Positions 28,669-37,381 of a stretch of 64,000 bases of DNA are shown piece after piece. This stretch comes from Pyxidicoccus trucidator. Its GTDB lineage: Bacteria; Myxococcota; Myxococcia; Myxococcales; Myxococcaceae. Where the stretch lies: positions 62,001 to 126,000 of the forward strand of contig NZ_JAAIXZ010000021.1 of the NCBI RefSeq assembly GCF_010894435.1. Reading direction: 5' to 3'. The notes under the pieces were generated by a model. It was not told the origin of the DNA. It worked only from the letters and a program-made list of their open reading frames with translations, and searched no databases. The translations under genes were made by a program, and so were the position numbers. Each line of letters starts with the position of its first letter. Position 1 is the stretch's first letter.

Positions 28669-28684
28669 GAGGCGTTCGCGCCTC
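28669..28684 (+). terminator. UUCG-tetraloop hairpin after the LamG-like gene
   Basis: GAGGCG (28669-28674), loop TTCG and CGCCTC (28679-28684) form a perfect stem two bases past the stop codon. The UUCG loop is very stable in RNA. There is no T-tract. Confidence 0.55.
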
Positions 28685-28824
28685 CCGCCCGGGGACTCGA
28701 AGTGCCCGAAGCTGCATCGCGCACTTCGCACCGCGTCCCGGGCTTCCCCACTACGGCGCAGTGCGTCCAAAGCCTGCCGGAAGCGGGCACACCCATTGCT
28801 GTGTTCGTTACTCAGGAGGCGTCC

Positions 28825-29592
28825 ATGAACCCGCTTCGCGTCAGCGTCCTCGCAGGGGTCGTCACACTCGTGTCCACCGGCTGCACCACCACGCTGTACA
28901 AGTCGAGCCAGGTCAGTGTTCCGCTCCTGCGTGAGCAGGGTGAGCTGAAGGGCAGCCTCGGCCCCGGCAACGTGCAGGTGGCCTGGTCGCCACGGGAAGG
29001 CGTGGGCCTCCTGGCCAATGGCTACTACGAGTCCTACGAGGAGGGGCGGCGAGACGCGAACGGACTGCTCGCGGAGGTGGGCGGCGGCCTCTACGGCAGC
29101 TTCCTGGAGAACCTCGTCTGGGAAGCCTACGGGGGCCTGGGCTACGGCCGGTCCACCGCCAGCGACCAGGTCGACACGGGGGGCGGTGCCTTCCGGGACG
29201 TCGGCTTCACGGCGCGTGGCGTGCGCGCCTTCGTGCAGCCGAACCTGGGCTACGTCACGCCGTACTTCGAGGTGGGCGGTTCCATGCGCCTGTCCGCCGT
29301 GAAGTACGTCTCGCTGGACGTCGAGGGCTACACGGAGCCGGAGCGCGCGCGGGAGTTCCTCGTCGCCGACAATGTGACGGACCCCGTGTGGCTCTTCGCC
29401 GAGCCAGCGGTGACCGCGAAGGTCGGCTACAAATGGGTGAAGGCCTTCGTGCAGCACACCTGGACGCTCAAGCTGGGCGGCGAGGCCCTGCCCCACGACG
29501 AAGATACCACCGTGGTGGGGCTCAGCGTGGACGTGGCGCGCTGGTACCACGACTTCCGGTGGACGCCCGGGTCGTCCTCCACCGACGACTGA
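28825..29592 (+). CDS. Outer-membrane beta-rich lipoprotein
   Basis: A 255-residue predicted lipoprotein with signal VVTLVSTGC (Cys20). The mature part is dominated by alternating Gly/aromatic strands (VGLLANGYYESYEEG, VGGGLYGSFLENLVWEAYGG, VGFTARGVRAFVQPNLGYVTPYF in part), typical of a small outer-membrane barrel or lipid-binding barrel. It ends in a short Ser/Asp tail rather than the C-terminal Phe usual for porins. ATG 28825 has a perfect AGGAGG (28814-28819) five bases upstream, implying strong translation. No operon partner. Confidence 0.83.
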   Translation: MNPLRVSVLAGVVTLVSTGCTTTLYKSSQVSVPLLREQGELKGSLGPGNVQVAWSPREGVGLLANGYYESYEEGRRDANGLLAEVGGGLYGSFLENLVWEAYGGLGYGRSTASDQVDTGGGAFRDVGFTARGVRAFVQPNLGYVTPYFEVGGSMRLSAVKYVSLDVEGYTEPERAREFLVADNVTDPVWLFAEPAVTAKVGYKWVKAFVQHTWTLKLGGEALPHDEDTTVVGLSVDVARWYHDFRWTPGSSSTDD

Positions 29593-29799
29593 GAGAATTG
29601 CTGCCCCTTCACCACGATGTGCTCGATGGCACCGCTCTCCCTGTTGGCACCTCGAAGGAGCTGGAGTTCCGGAACTCGGATTCCCCGGGAAGGGAGTGCC
29701 CTCGGAGAGGATGGAACTGTCAGCGAGTGCTCAGCAGCTACCTTCTCGTTGCCCGAGAGGTCAGATGCTGGCCCTGACGGCCATGGCAAACATCCGCCC

Positions 29800-30096
29800 A
29801 TGCACGCGACCCATGAGCAGGTAGGAATTGAGGAGTTGACGTCGGTGGACCTCGCAGCGCTGGAGGCCTGGGATCCCACGCAGGTGAAGCTCACTCCGGA
29901 CATGGCGGCCCGGCTGTGGTTGCAGACGAGCCTCCGCCTCACCCGGGCACAGAAGGAACTCCACGATGCCATCTTCACCCACGATGGCACCGAGGCGAGC
30001 CTCGACCGCTATGCCAGTGCGCGGGCGGAGCTCGACTCGGCGGAGGCCTGGGCCCTGCGTGTCGCCAAGGCCCATCCACGGCGCGACCAGGGCTGA
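29800..30096 (+). CDS. Small helical acidic protein, hypothetical
   Basis: A 98-residue soluble protein predicted all-helical: LTSVDLAALEAWDP, MAARLWLQTSLRLTRAQKEL and a final helix of Ala, Arg and Glu. No motif or family is recognised. Third-codon G/C content is high and myxobacterial in style, supporting a real gene, but no strong Shine-Dalgarno precedes ATG 29800. The frame is open farther upstream with poorer codon use, so the start is uncertain. The opposite strand is also open here (see the degraded lipoprotein entry). Confidence 0.5.
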   Translation: MHATHEQVGIEELTSVDLAALEAWDPTQVKLTPDMAARLWLQTSLRLTRAQKELHDAIFTHDGTEASLDRYASARAELDSAEAWALRVAKAHPRRDQG

Positions 30097-30099
30097 CGG

Positions 30100-30321
30100 G
30101 CCTCCTGCCTCGTTCCGGTTCATGAGGGCGAAGGTCCAGCGCGCCGCCACGTTCGCGCGCGCAATCCCCTGACAGGTGGCTCCGCCCATGCCACGGGCGG
30201 AGCCGCTGTTCTCCGGCTTACAGACGCCTGCGAGGCAGCAGCCTTCGCAGGTCATGGGGCCGCACGGGGAGGTATCAGGAGGCCTGGAAGGCTCACCGCA
30301 CGCCACCATGAACAGGAGCAC
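30100..30321 (-). pseudogene. Possible degraded Cys-rich lipoprotein gene
   Basis: Reading from a GTG at 30321, the frame gives FMVACGEPSRPPDTSPCGP, then TCEGCCLAGVCKPENSGSA and GMGGATCQG. This matches the lipobox and Cys-spaced pattern of myxobacterial Cys-rich lipoproteins, but expected Cys positions read Arg or Ile and the signal peptide lacks its basic start. Beyond about 30100 the frame loses any such pattern. It is probably a decayed gene or a chance match. Confidence 0.25.
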
Positions 30322-30327
30322 GAGCCA

Positions 30328-31539
30328 ATGAGCAGGCAGACCCGGGTGTTGACGTCGTTGGGACTCGCCGTGCTCGGAGTCGTCGGCGCATCCCTCGCGT
30401 GCGACAGTCCGCCGGACGGTGGCGGCGGGAGTGACGCCGGCAACGCCCCCCTTGTGGATGGCGGCGAACTTCCGAACGGGGCCGATTCAGGGACTCCACG
30501 CCCCCTCGTGCTCGGTGACCTGCTGGCGCCCGTGACGGCCGAGGAGCTTCAGTTCCTGGAGCAGGAGTGGGCTTCTCGCGACATCTCGGCGCGCGACGTC
30601 ACGCAGCTCGCCAGCGGGACGGTGACCTTCGGAACCGTGCCGATGACCTACCGGGTGATTGATCACGTCGTCGGCGGCGCGCATCACGTCGGCGTCGTGC
30701 TGGTGCCGGTCTCACTGACCTCCCCTGCGCCCGTGCTCGTATACACGCATGGCGGGTACACGGGAGATGGCGGATTGCCGCCGTTCACCGTGGAGGAGCT
30801 TGCGTTCCGGATTCCCGGACAGCCCCTCAGAGAGCGGCTCATCTACGTCATCCCCTCATACAGGGGAGAGCGGATTCGCATTGCAAACACGACCTACAGC
30901 TCCGGAGGCGACACGCTCTTCGGCACCACCGACCTGACGGACACAGCAGCCCTCCTGTCCGCGGTGGTCGCCACGACGCCACTCGCGGACGTCAACCGCG
31001 TGGCTGTCTTCGGCGAGAGTCGCGGAGGAATGGTGGCGCTGTCGTTGGGTGCCGTCGACAAGCGGTTCGACCTTGTCATCGACGCCTTCGGCCCCACGGA
31101 CTTCAGGGTTGCGCTCGCCGGGTTGCCTCCGGGGCTGTTCGAAGCGTCTGTCACGGGCGCCGTGGCTTCTCCGCAAGACCCCGCGACGCTGCTGCTGCGC
31201 TCGCTCATCCCCATCGATCAGGTCACGGTGAACCCGGATGCGGGCCTCGCCATCACCGAGGCCGGCTACGTGGAGATGCGGCGGCGAATGGCGGCCACCA
31301 GCGCGCTGGCCTCGCCGTCGAGGTTGCCCGCGACACAGGTCCACCATGGAACCGCCGACCCCACGGCATCGGTCCAGTATTCGCGCGCGCTCGCCGCCGC
31401 GATGGCGGACGCGGGACGTGCCTCCCCGAGCCGCCTCTTCACCTACTTCGAATACGACGGCGGCAGCCACAGCCTCGACACGTTGCCGGGAGCGGTGTCG
31501 CGAATGGCGGAGGCGTTGAATCGCGAGCTTGCTCCCTGA
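30328..31539 (+). CDS. Alpha/beta-hydrolase (prolyl-oligopeptidase-like) lipoprotein
   Basis: A 403-residue predicted lipoprotein with signal GVVGASLAC (Cys25) and a Gly/Asp/Pro-rich linker. The serine-hydrolase domain spans about residues 100-403. The nucleophile is Ser231 in the elbow GESRGG, with Asp344 in HHGTADPT and His381 in GGSHSLD as the likely triad; VLVYTHGGYTG forms the oxyanion region. This resembles S9-type peptidases or acyl esterases; the exact substrate is unknown. Being lipid-anchored, it would act in the periplasm or on the surface. ATG 30328 has AGGAGC about ten bases upstream. It is the only gene in its transcript as far as can be seen. Confidence 0.87.
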   Translation: MSRQTRVLTSLGLAVLGVVGASLACDSPPDGGGGSDAGNAPLVDGGELPNGADSGTPRPLVLGDLLAPVTAEELQFLEQEWASRDISARDVTQLASGTVTFGTVPMTYRVIDHVVGGAHHVGVVLVPVSLTSPAPVLVYTHGGYTGDGGLPPFTVEELAFRIPGQPLRERLIYVIPSYRGERIRIANTTYSSGGDTLFGTTDLTDTAALLSAVVATTPLADVNRVAVFGESRGGMVALSLGAVDKRFDLVIDAFGPTDFRVALAGLPPGLFEASVTGAVASPQDPATLLLRSLIPIDQVTVNPDAGLAITEAGYVEMRRRMAATSALASPSRLPATQVHHGTADPTASVQYSRALAAAMADAGRASPSRLFTYFEYDGGSHSLDTLPGAVSRMAEALNRELAP

Positions 31540-31746
31540 CGGCGGCGCGGCTCGCCCGGCATGGACGATTCCAACCCTGTTTAAGTCGATCCAAAGATTG
31601 ACACTCTGATTTCGGCGCTCGCAATGTCAGCCCATCGCCGAAGCCGGCGACAGGGAGCGCGCAGTCGCGCCGCGGGCAGGCCCGCGGCGCGTACGGCGCG
31701 CATTGATTCCATTGCGTCCACGATGCTCATTGCAGGGGTGCGCACC

Positions 31747-33351
31747 ATGTCGAAGTTGAAGCAACTCTCGTCCTGCCTCCGTCCCGTCCACCGAGCCTGG
31801 TCGGCGCTCGCCGCCCTCGCCCTGGCCGCGCTCGCGCCGGTGGCCCATGCCGATTCGGCGATCTACGGCGGCGGCCCGTTCTATTCCGGCGGCACCGCGG
31901 TGATGGACGACCTGCGCGGCTCGGGCTTCACCACCGTGATCCTGTGGAGCTTCCACATCGAGGACAACGGCGACCTCGTCTACAACGACATCCCGGTGGT
32001 CAGGAACGGCGCCTACATCGGCGACCCGGCCTGGCCGACGCGGCTGGCCACGCTCAAGACCGCGCCGACCTCGGTCAATCGCATCGAGGTGTCGATCGGC
32101 GCCTGGAGTGTCCCCGATTTCGAGCGCATGGCCCGGCTGGTCAACGGCACCGCCGCAGGCTGCGGCAGCACCCTCGTCTGCGGCACCGGAAGCAACAGCA
32201 TCCTGTACCGCAACTTCCAGGCGCTGAAGACCGCCACCGGCGCCGACGCGGTCAACTTCGACGACGAGAGCGCCTACGACCTCGCCCCGACCACCCAGTT
32301 CGGGCAGATGCTGATCGGCCTGGGATACAAGATCACCTTCGCGCCCTACACCCAGCAGAGCTTCTGGAGGAGCCTCAAGGACAACCTCGGCAGCGCGGTC
32401 GACGTCATCTACCTGCAGGTGTACGACGGCGGCGCCGGCAACAATCCGGCGAGCTGGAACACCGCGATGGGAATGACTGTCGACCCGGGCTTGTGGTCGC
32501 GCCACGGCACCGGCTGCGGCAGCGGCGACAGTCCGGCCACGGTGCAGAGCAGGATGACCAACTGGAAGAGCACCGCCGGCATCAGCGGCGGCTTCATGTG
32601 GCTGTACGACGACATCCAGAAGTGCTGGGCGCAGGGCACGACCGCGCAGTACGCGGCGGCGATCAACACCGCGGTCAGTGGCAACACCCCGCCGGTGGCC
32701 AATTTCGGCGTCACCGTGAGCGGACTGACCGCGACCTTCAGCGACTCCTCCAGCGACAGCGACGGCAGCATCGCCTCGCGCAGCTGGAATTTCGGCGACG
32801 GCAGCGGCTCGACCGCGACCAACCCCAGCCGTGTCTACGCCAGCGCCGGCAACTACAACGTCAGCCTGACGGTGACCGACAACGGCGGCGCCAGCCACAC
32901 CCGGACGCAGACTGTCTCGGTCGGCGCCGGCAACATCAACCTGGCGCTCAACAAACCGGCGACTGGCTCCAGCGCCTGCAACAGCAGCGAAACGCCGGCC
33001 AAGGCGGTCAACGGCAGCGTCTCCGGGGGCACCACCGACAAGTTCTGCTCGTTGACCGCTGCGTCCTGGCTGCAGGTGGATCTCGGCTCGGCTCAGACGG
33101 TCAGCAGCTTCGTGGTCAAGCATGCCGGCGCGGGCGGCGAATCGAGCACCTGGAACACCCGGGCCTTCACCATCCAGACCTCCAGCAACGGCACCAGTTG
33201 GAGCACCCCGGTGACGGTGACCAACAACACCGCCAGCACGTCGACCCACTCGATCAGCGCCACCTCGGCGCGCTACATCAAGCTCAACGTGACCACCCCG
33301 ACCCAGAACGGTGACCCGGCGACGCGCATCTACGAATTCGAGGTGCGCTGA
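31747..33351 (+). CDS. Secreted GH18-like protein with PKD and F5/8-type (discoidin) domains
   Basis: A 534-residue protein with a clear Sec signal (LAALALAALAPVAHA, cleavage before DSAIYGG). The N-terminal 290 residues look like a GH18-type TIM barrel: AVNFDDE follows an Asp, giving DxxNxDxE where chitinases have DxxDxDxE, so the proton-donor Glu and preceding Asp are kept. Next come a PKD domain (SWNFGDGSGSTATNPSRVYA) and a C-terminal F5/8 type C/CBM32-like domain (NLALNKPATGSSAC, WLQVDLGSAQTV). It is probably an exported glycan hydrolase. The codon pattern and closest-looking relatives suggest a Lysobacter/Xanthomonas-like origin. Start ATG 31747; ATG 31723 is possible. Confidence 0.82.
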   Translation: MSKLKQLSSCLRPVHRAWSALAALALAALAPVAHADSAIYGGGPFYSGGTAVMDDLRGSGFTTVILWSFHIEDNGDLVYNDIPVVRNGAYIGDPAWPTRLATLKTAPTSVNRIEVSIGAWSVPDFERMARLVNGTAAGCGSTLVCGTGSNSILYRNFQALKTATGADAVNFDDESAYDLAPTTQFGQMLIGLGYKITFAPYTQQSFWRSLKDNLGSAVDVIYLQVYDGGAGNNPASWNTAMGMTVDPGLWSRHGTGCGSGDSPATVQSRMTNWKSTAGISGGFMWLYDDIQKCWAQGTTAQYAAAINTAVSGNTPPVANFGVTVSGLTATFSDSSSDSDGSIASRSWNFGDGSGSTATNPSRVYASAGNYNVSLTVTDNGGASHTRTQTVSVGAGNINLALNKPATGSSACNSSETPAKAVNGSVSGGTTDKFCSLTAASWLQVDLGSAQTVSSFVVKHAGAGGESSTWNTRAFTIQTSSNGTSWSTPVTVTNNTASTSTHSISATSARYIKLNVTTPTQNGDPATRIYEFEVR

Positions 33352-33388
33352 GCCGAAGGCTCCAGGCAGGCCACCCGCCCATGACGCG

Positions 33389-33420
33389 AAGGCCCCGGTC
33401 GCTCGCGCGGCCGGGGCCTT
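33389..33420. terminator. Strong bidirectional hairpin terminator
   Basis: AAGGCCCCGG (33389-33398) and CCGGGGCCTT (33411-33420) form a perfect 10-bp stem with a 12-nt loop, between the convergent genes ending at 33351 and 33448. The A/T pair at the stem base gives a short T end on each strand. Confidence 0.7.
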
Positions 33421-33447
33421 GGGTGCTTCAGGGCCGCGGCCCCTGCG

Positions 33448-34368
33448 CTACTTGCAGAGGTGGCCGTTGTTGTACTCGTCCAGGCTCTCCGCGAGCATGT
33501 CCGCGGCGTCCGCGTTGATGACGGGCTTGTACGAGCCCGTGCCCGTGAAGCCGATGCCGTCCAGCAGTGACTGGCCGCTGTTGGCCGCGGCGACGGCCTC
33601 GTCGCAGCGCACCGCGCCGGCCTGGAAGTTCAGGCGCGCGCCGAGCAGCTGCGCGGCGAGGCGGTAGGCGGCGTCCGTGGCGCGCTTCGCGCCGTTGAGG
33701 TCGGACTTGCTGAGGAGGTCCACCGCGTCCTGGCAGTTGTTGACGAGCAGGTCGCCGATGCGGATGCCGCTGGCGGCCGCGAGAGCCTGGTCGAGCAGCG
33801 CTTCCTGCTTGCCGCCGGTGCAGGAGGACCAGTTCTTCCAATAGCCAATGGTGTGCGCGGGGGCGGAGGGGGGCGGCGGAGGCGGGGGCGGCGGCTCGGT
33901 GTACTCGGTGTTGTTGACCTCGACCAGGTGCACCCAGGGGTACTGCACCACCACGTCCTTGCAGACGGTGCGCGTGTTGGGATTGGAGTTGCCGACGCTG
34001 TTGGGGATGAAGCCGCCCTCGAGGCTGAGCGAGGAACGCCAGCCCGCGGGGATATTCACCTCACAGACCTGGTAGGTGTCGAAGGGCAGGGCCGGGATGT
34101 GGATGAAGCCCATGTTGCTCGAGTCGGCGATGAGGCCGCCGGCGATGACGGTGCCTTCGCCACCCGGGAAGTCCGCCCTGGCGCCCTTGCGGATCTCGAA
34201 CGTGAAGGCGAGGTCGCCGAGGAACTTGAAGTCCTGGCCGTTGACCCTCTTGAAGATCTTGATGTCGCCCGTCTGGATGGGCGTGGTGTCGCCGGTGGCG
34301 TTCGCGTCCAGTGCCACCAGCCCCAGCGCGGCGGCCATCGCGGCGATCAGCTTCCCGTTGCCTTGCAT
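33448..34368 (-). CDS. Secreted protein with TIGYWKN motif and poly-proline linker
   Basis: A 306-residue exported protein with Sec signal (IAAMAAALGLVALDANA). Residues of about 25-155 look like a prealbumin/SpaA-type beta-sandwich (FEIRKGARADFPGGEG, FDTYQVCEVNIPAGW). A run of nine prolines follows (EPPPPPPPPPSAP), then the motif HTIGYWKNWSSCTGGKQ. This TIGYWKN motif begins a helical domain found in several secreted bacterial proteins. The C-terminal 120 residues are helical with four Cys overall (CTGGKQ, NNCQDA, VRCDEA, GHLCK). Function unknown. ATG 34368 has GAGGGG about eight bases upstream. A single gene with an A/T-rich promoter region. Confidence 0.8.
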   Translation of the reverse strand: MQGNGKLIAAMAAALGLVALDANATGDTTPIQTGDIKIFKRVNGQDFKFLGDLAFTFEIRKGARADFPGGEGTVIAGGLIADSSNMGFIHIPALPFDTYQVCEVNIPAGWRSSLSLEGGFIPNSVGNSNPNTRTVCKDVVVQYPWVHLVEVNNTEYTEPPPPPPPPPSAPAHTIGYWKNWSSCTGGKQEALLDQALAAASGIRIGDLLVNNCQDAVDLLSKSDLNGAKRATDAAYRLAAQLLGARLNFQAGAVRCDEAVAAANSGQSLLDGIGFTGTGSYKPVINADAADMLAESLDEYNNGHLCK

Positions 34369-34674
34369 GTTCGTCGTCCCCTCAGGTGTGCGCCCACGGA
34401 CAGCTGGGCGGCAGGCGGGTCTGGAGCGCTGCTGAAGTCGGCGCCCCGACATCTGCCCATGGCCGTTTCTTTGCCACACCTGCACGGATAATTACAACAA
34501 GGGCGTCTATTTACACCTGAGTTGCACCTTCGCGCGACAAGGAGACGGAGTTCCGCGGGGTTGGCAGGTGTAGGTCAAGGCATGTCGCACACTCACCCGA
34601 CTGTGAGGCGGGAGCTGCAGCTCCCGGCGCGGCCTCGTAGCGCCGCATCCGGGACACTTCTCGTCCGGCCGGAG
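34369..34674. other. 306-bp gene-free stretch with promoter and hairpin
   Basis: The part at about 34460-34525 is A/T-rich for this genome and probably holds the promoter of the TIGYWKN gene. The palindrome at 34609-34626 probably ends the DUF3060 gene. Confidence 0.55.
34609..34626. terminator. 18-bp perfect palindrome downstream of the DUF3060 gene
   Basis: CGGGAGC-TGCA-GCTCCCG folds into a 7-bp stem with a 4-nt loop, about 50 bp past the minus-strand stop at 34675. It fits a terminator; a protein-binding palindrome is the alternative. Confidence 0.5.
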
Positions 34675-35103
34675 CTACTTCTCGCGGGTAAGCGTGTTGT
34701 TCGTCCCGCGAGTCTCCTGCTTCGGCTCGCCGCGCTTCCAGGTCACCTTGTTGCCGACGCCCATGACGGTGATGGCCTTGGCGCCGTCGATCTTCACCTT
34801 GTTGGCGTTGCCGGAGACCACCACCTCACCGCAGTCACCCGTGAGCTGGAGGTCGTGGGTGGTGCCGGCAATCTCCACCTTCTGCCCCGCGGCGCACTTG
34901 ATGACGTCCTTTCGCATGGCGCCGCTGATCTGCAGCTGCCCGTCTGGCCCCGTCTGGACCGTCGAGGCGTCCTGTCCCACCTGGGGCGCCTGCCCCTGGG
35001 CCTTCGCGCCGGCGTCCTGGCCCTGCGCCCCCACTGCCAGAGGCACTCCCAGCAGGCACGCGACACATCCGGACAGCACCATCGAACGAAGCTTCATCGA
35101 CAT
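34675..35103 (-). CDS. DUF3060-containing exported protein
   Basis: A 142-residue protein with a signal peptide (MVLSGCVACLLGVPLAVGA) and a Gln/Ala/Gly-rich spacer. The DUF3060 domain has short beta-turn repeats with paired Cys: IKCAAGQKVEIAGTTHDLQL, TGDCGEVVVSGNANKV, ITVMGVGNKVTWKRG. The repeats suggest a small right-handed beta-helix with one disulphide, exposed in the periplasm or outside. Function is unknown. ATG 35103 is set by GAGGAG six bases upstream; ATG 35097 is next. It is divergent from the alginate-lyase-like gene. Confidence 0.85.
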   Translation of the reverse strand: MSMKLRSMVLSGCVACLLGVPLAVGAQGQDAGAKAQGQAPQVGQDASTVQTGPDGQLQISGAMRKDVIKCAAGQKVEIAGTTHDLQLTGDCGEVVVSGNANKVKIDGAKAITVMGVGNKVTWKRGEPKQETRGTNNTLTREK

Positions 35104-35396
35104 GGGTGTCTCCTCACGCTCAGGACCACACGGGGACGAGGCGCTCCGTGCGCTCCCCCGACGCAACACTCCACCCGGGGCTGGCTCATGCCGCAAGCCT
35201 TTCGCCAGCGTGCTCACCCGGTTGGTGGAGTGGGAGCCAGCCGTGTCTGTGCATCGATCTCGAATTGGAAACTTCCAGTGTCAGGGTGACCGTCACACGT
35301 CCGCAACCGAACGCCGCAACGCGCGATAACCTTCTGGAAATACGGTTTTCGCTTTCTTTCCAAGATTATGGGGCTGACGTGAGAGCAGGCAACTCG

Positions 35397-37352
35397 ATGT
35401 GGCTGCGCCGTCTGGCGCTTCTTCTCCTTCCTGGCACCTTCGCCGCGTGCGGCGGCCCCGAGCGCTCGGGCGACGCGAGCCTCGACGCCGTCACCGAGGG
35501 CGCGGTCGCACTGGCTGGGGATGTGACGGTGTCCTTCCAGCGTGGGGTGTCACCCTCTTCGACCTATGCGGGTGTCTCGGACACGTGGCTGCAGGAGAGC
35601 ACTCCGTCCACCAATGCGGGCGGGGACGCCGTGCTGCGGATGGACCGCGACGCTCCGGCGGGCAGCCACCAGAGCCTAAACGCCTTGCTGCGTTTCGACC
35701 TGGGTGCCATCCCTCCGGGCGCGAAGGTGCGGTCGGTCCAGCTCTCCCTCCACGTGACGAACCGGACGAGCGGAGAGGGCTTCTTCCTCTACGCCGCTGG
35801 CCGCGATTGGAGCGAGTCCCAGGCCACGTGGGCCCGGGCGACCTCGAGCACCGTATGGAGCGCGCCTGGCGCACGGGGCGCGGCGGACAGGGGCTCGAGC
35901 GTGTTGGGCACACTCCTCCCCTCCGTCACGGGCGCCTACTCCCTGACGCTCGGCGCGGCGGGAATTGCCGCGGTCCAGGAGTGGGTGAACAGTCCCGCGA
36001 ACAACCGGGGCTTCGTGCTGGATGCCAGCACGAACATGGACGGGCTGGACGTCGCCTCCTCCGAGGCCACCACCTCGGCGCAGAGGCCTCGGCTGACCGT
36101 CACCTACTCCCCTCCCCCGGTCGGCTTCGTCCACCCGGGGCTTCATGTCTCCAAGGCCCAGCTCGACTTCGTCAAGGCGAAGATTGGAGCCCGCGCGCAG
36201 CCCTGGTACGGCCAGTTCAGCAAGGCCGCCGGTGGCTCCCTCGCGAACACCAGCTGGACCCCCAGGCCCGTGCAGACCATGCAGTGCGGCAATGGCGGCA
36301 GCACGGTGGATATCGGCTGCTACAACTCCCGGCAGGACGCCCTGAGGGCCTACACGCTCGCGCTCCTCTGGTACCACACGGGTGAGCAGCGCTACGCGGA
36401 CGCCGCCATCCGGATTCTCGATGCGTACGCCGACACGCTCCAGACCATCCTCTTCGTCAGTGGAGACATCAACACGCACAACGGCCCGCTCCAGGCAGCC
36501 TGGCTCGCCGAGCTGTTCCCGCGCGCGGCGGAGATCATCCGCTACAGCGACGCTGGCTGGCCGGAGGAGAGGGCCCTCGAGTTCGGCGACATGCTGAAGC
36601 GGGCGGTGCTGCCCCGCATCATCAACGGCTGGGGAGGCGGCGGCTCCAACTGGAACAACTCCATGACGAACGGAGTGATGAACATCGCCGTCTACACGGA
36701 TGACCAGGCGCTCTTCGAGCGCTCACTCGCGATGTGGCGCGTGCACGTGCGGGAGACCTTCTACCTGACGAGTGACGGTGCGGCGCCCATTCCCGCGCCG
36801 GACCAGCGCAACGCGGACGGGACCTGGAAGGCAGGGGTGCTCCTGAGCAGCTGGCGGGGCCAGACCGAGTTTGGCACGGCGCGCGTGAATGGCCTCTCCC
36901 AGGAGGCGTGTCGGGACTTCGGCCATGCGACGATGTCGATTGCCTCCATCTCACAGGCGGCGGAGACGGCGCTCATCCAGGGGGTGGACCTCTACTCCGA
37001 GCAGGAGGCGCGGCTCATCGCGAGTGCCGAGTTCATGGCGCGGTACCTGGTACCCCATGCTCCGGACAACAATGCCCAGGCCACCATCCCCGTCGAATCC
37101 TGGCTGTGCGCGCGCAGGAGCGAGTACGTGAAGAAGAACGGCCAGCCCGTGCCGAACAACACCCTGGAGCTGCAGATCCTCCCGACCTGGGAAATCCTCT
37201 TCAACCACTACGTGACGCGCAAGGGCCGCTCCATGCCCTCGACGGCGGCGCTCCTCCCACGAGTGCGCGCGGGAGGCTCATCCACGGACCTGCAGATGTC
37301 CTGGGAGACACTCACCCACGCGGATGTGGGCTCCGTGGGACTGGAGCCGTAG
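35397..37352 (+). CDS. Alginate lyase-like lipoprotein with N-terminal DNRLRE domain
   Basis: A 651-residue predicted lipoprotein with signal ending FAAC (Cys18). Residues of about 40-235 form a DNRLRE beta-sandwich (DTWLQESTPSTNAGGDAVLR, RDWSESQATWARA, NRGFVLDAS). The C-terminal 400 residues match the alginate-lyase superfamily (PF05426-like) alpha/alpha barrel, with NTHNGPLQAAWLAELFPRAA, SNWNNSMTNGVMNIAVYTDD and SQEACRDFGHATMS carrying the Asn, Arg and His typical of the active cleft. It probably degrades an acidic polysaccharide outside the cell. ATG 35397 gives the best signal; GTG 35379 is an alternative. It converges on gspC with a 29-bp gap. Confidence 0.86.
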   Translation: MWLRRLALLLLPGTFAACGGPERSGDASLDAVTEGAVALAGDVTVSFQRGVSPSSTYAGVSDTWLQESTPSTNAGGDAVLRMDRDAPAGSHQSLNALLRFDLGAIPPGAKVRSVQLSLHVTNRTSGEGFFLYAAGRDWSESQATWARATSSTVWSAPGARGAADRGSSVLGTLLPSVTGAYSLTLGAAGIAAVQEWVNSPANNRGFVLDASTNMDGLDVASSEATTSAQRPRLTVTYSPPPVGFVHPGLHVSKAQLDFVKAKIGARAQPWYGQFSKAAGGSLANTSWTPRPVQTMQCGNGGSTVDIGCYNSRQDALRAYTLALLWYHTGEQRYADAAIRILDAYADTLQTILFVSGDINTHNGPLQAAWLAELFPRAAEIIRYSDAGWPEERALEFGDMLKRAVLPRIINGWGGGGSNWNNSMTNGVMNIAVYTDDQALFERSLAMWRVHVRETFYLTSDGAAPIPAPDQRNADGTWKAGVLLSSWRGQTEFGTARVNGLSQEACRDFGHATMSIASISQAAETALIQGVDLYSEQEARLIASAEFMARYLVPHAPDNNAQATIPVESWLCARRSEYVKKNGQPVPNNTLELQILPTWEILFNHYVTRKGRSMPSTAALLPRVRAGGSSTDLQMSWETLTHADVGSVGLEP

Positions 37353-37381
37353 GCCCCATCAAGGAGGAGCTCGGCTCCGAG

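Noticed and set aside
31598..31625. TTGACA at 31598-31603 considered as the -35 box of the GH18-like gene
   Set aside because: No acceptable -10 box lies 16-18 bases downstream.
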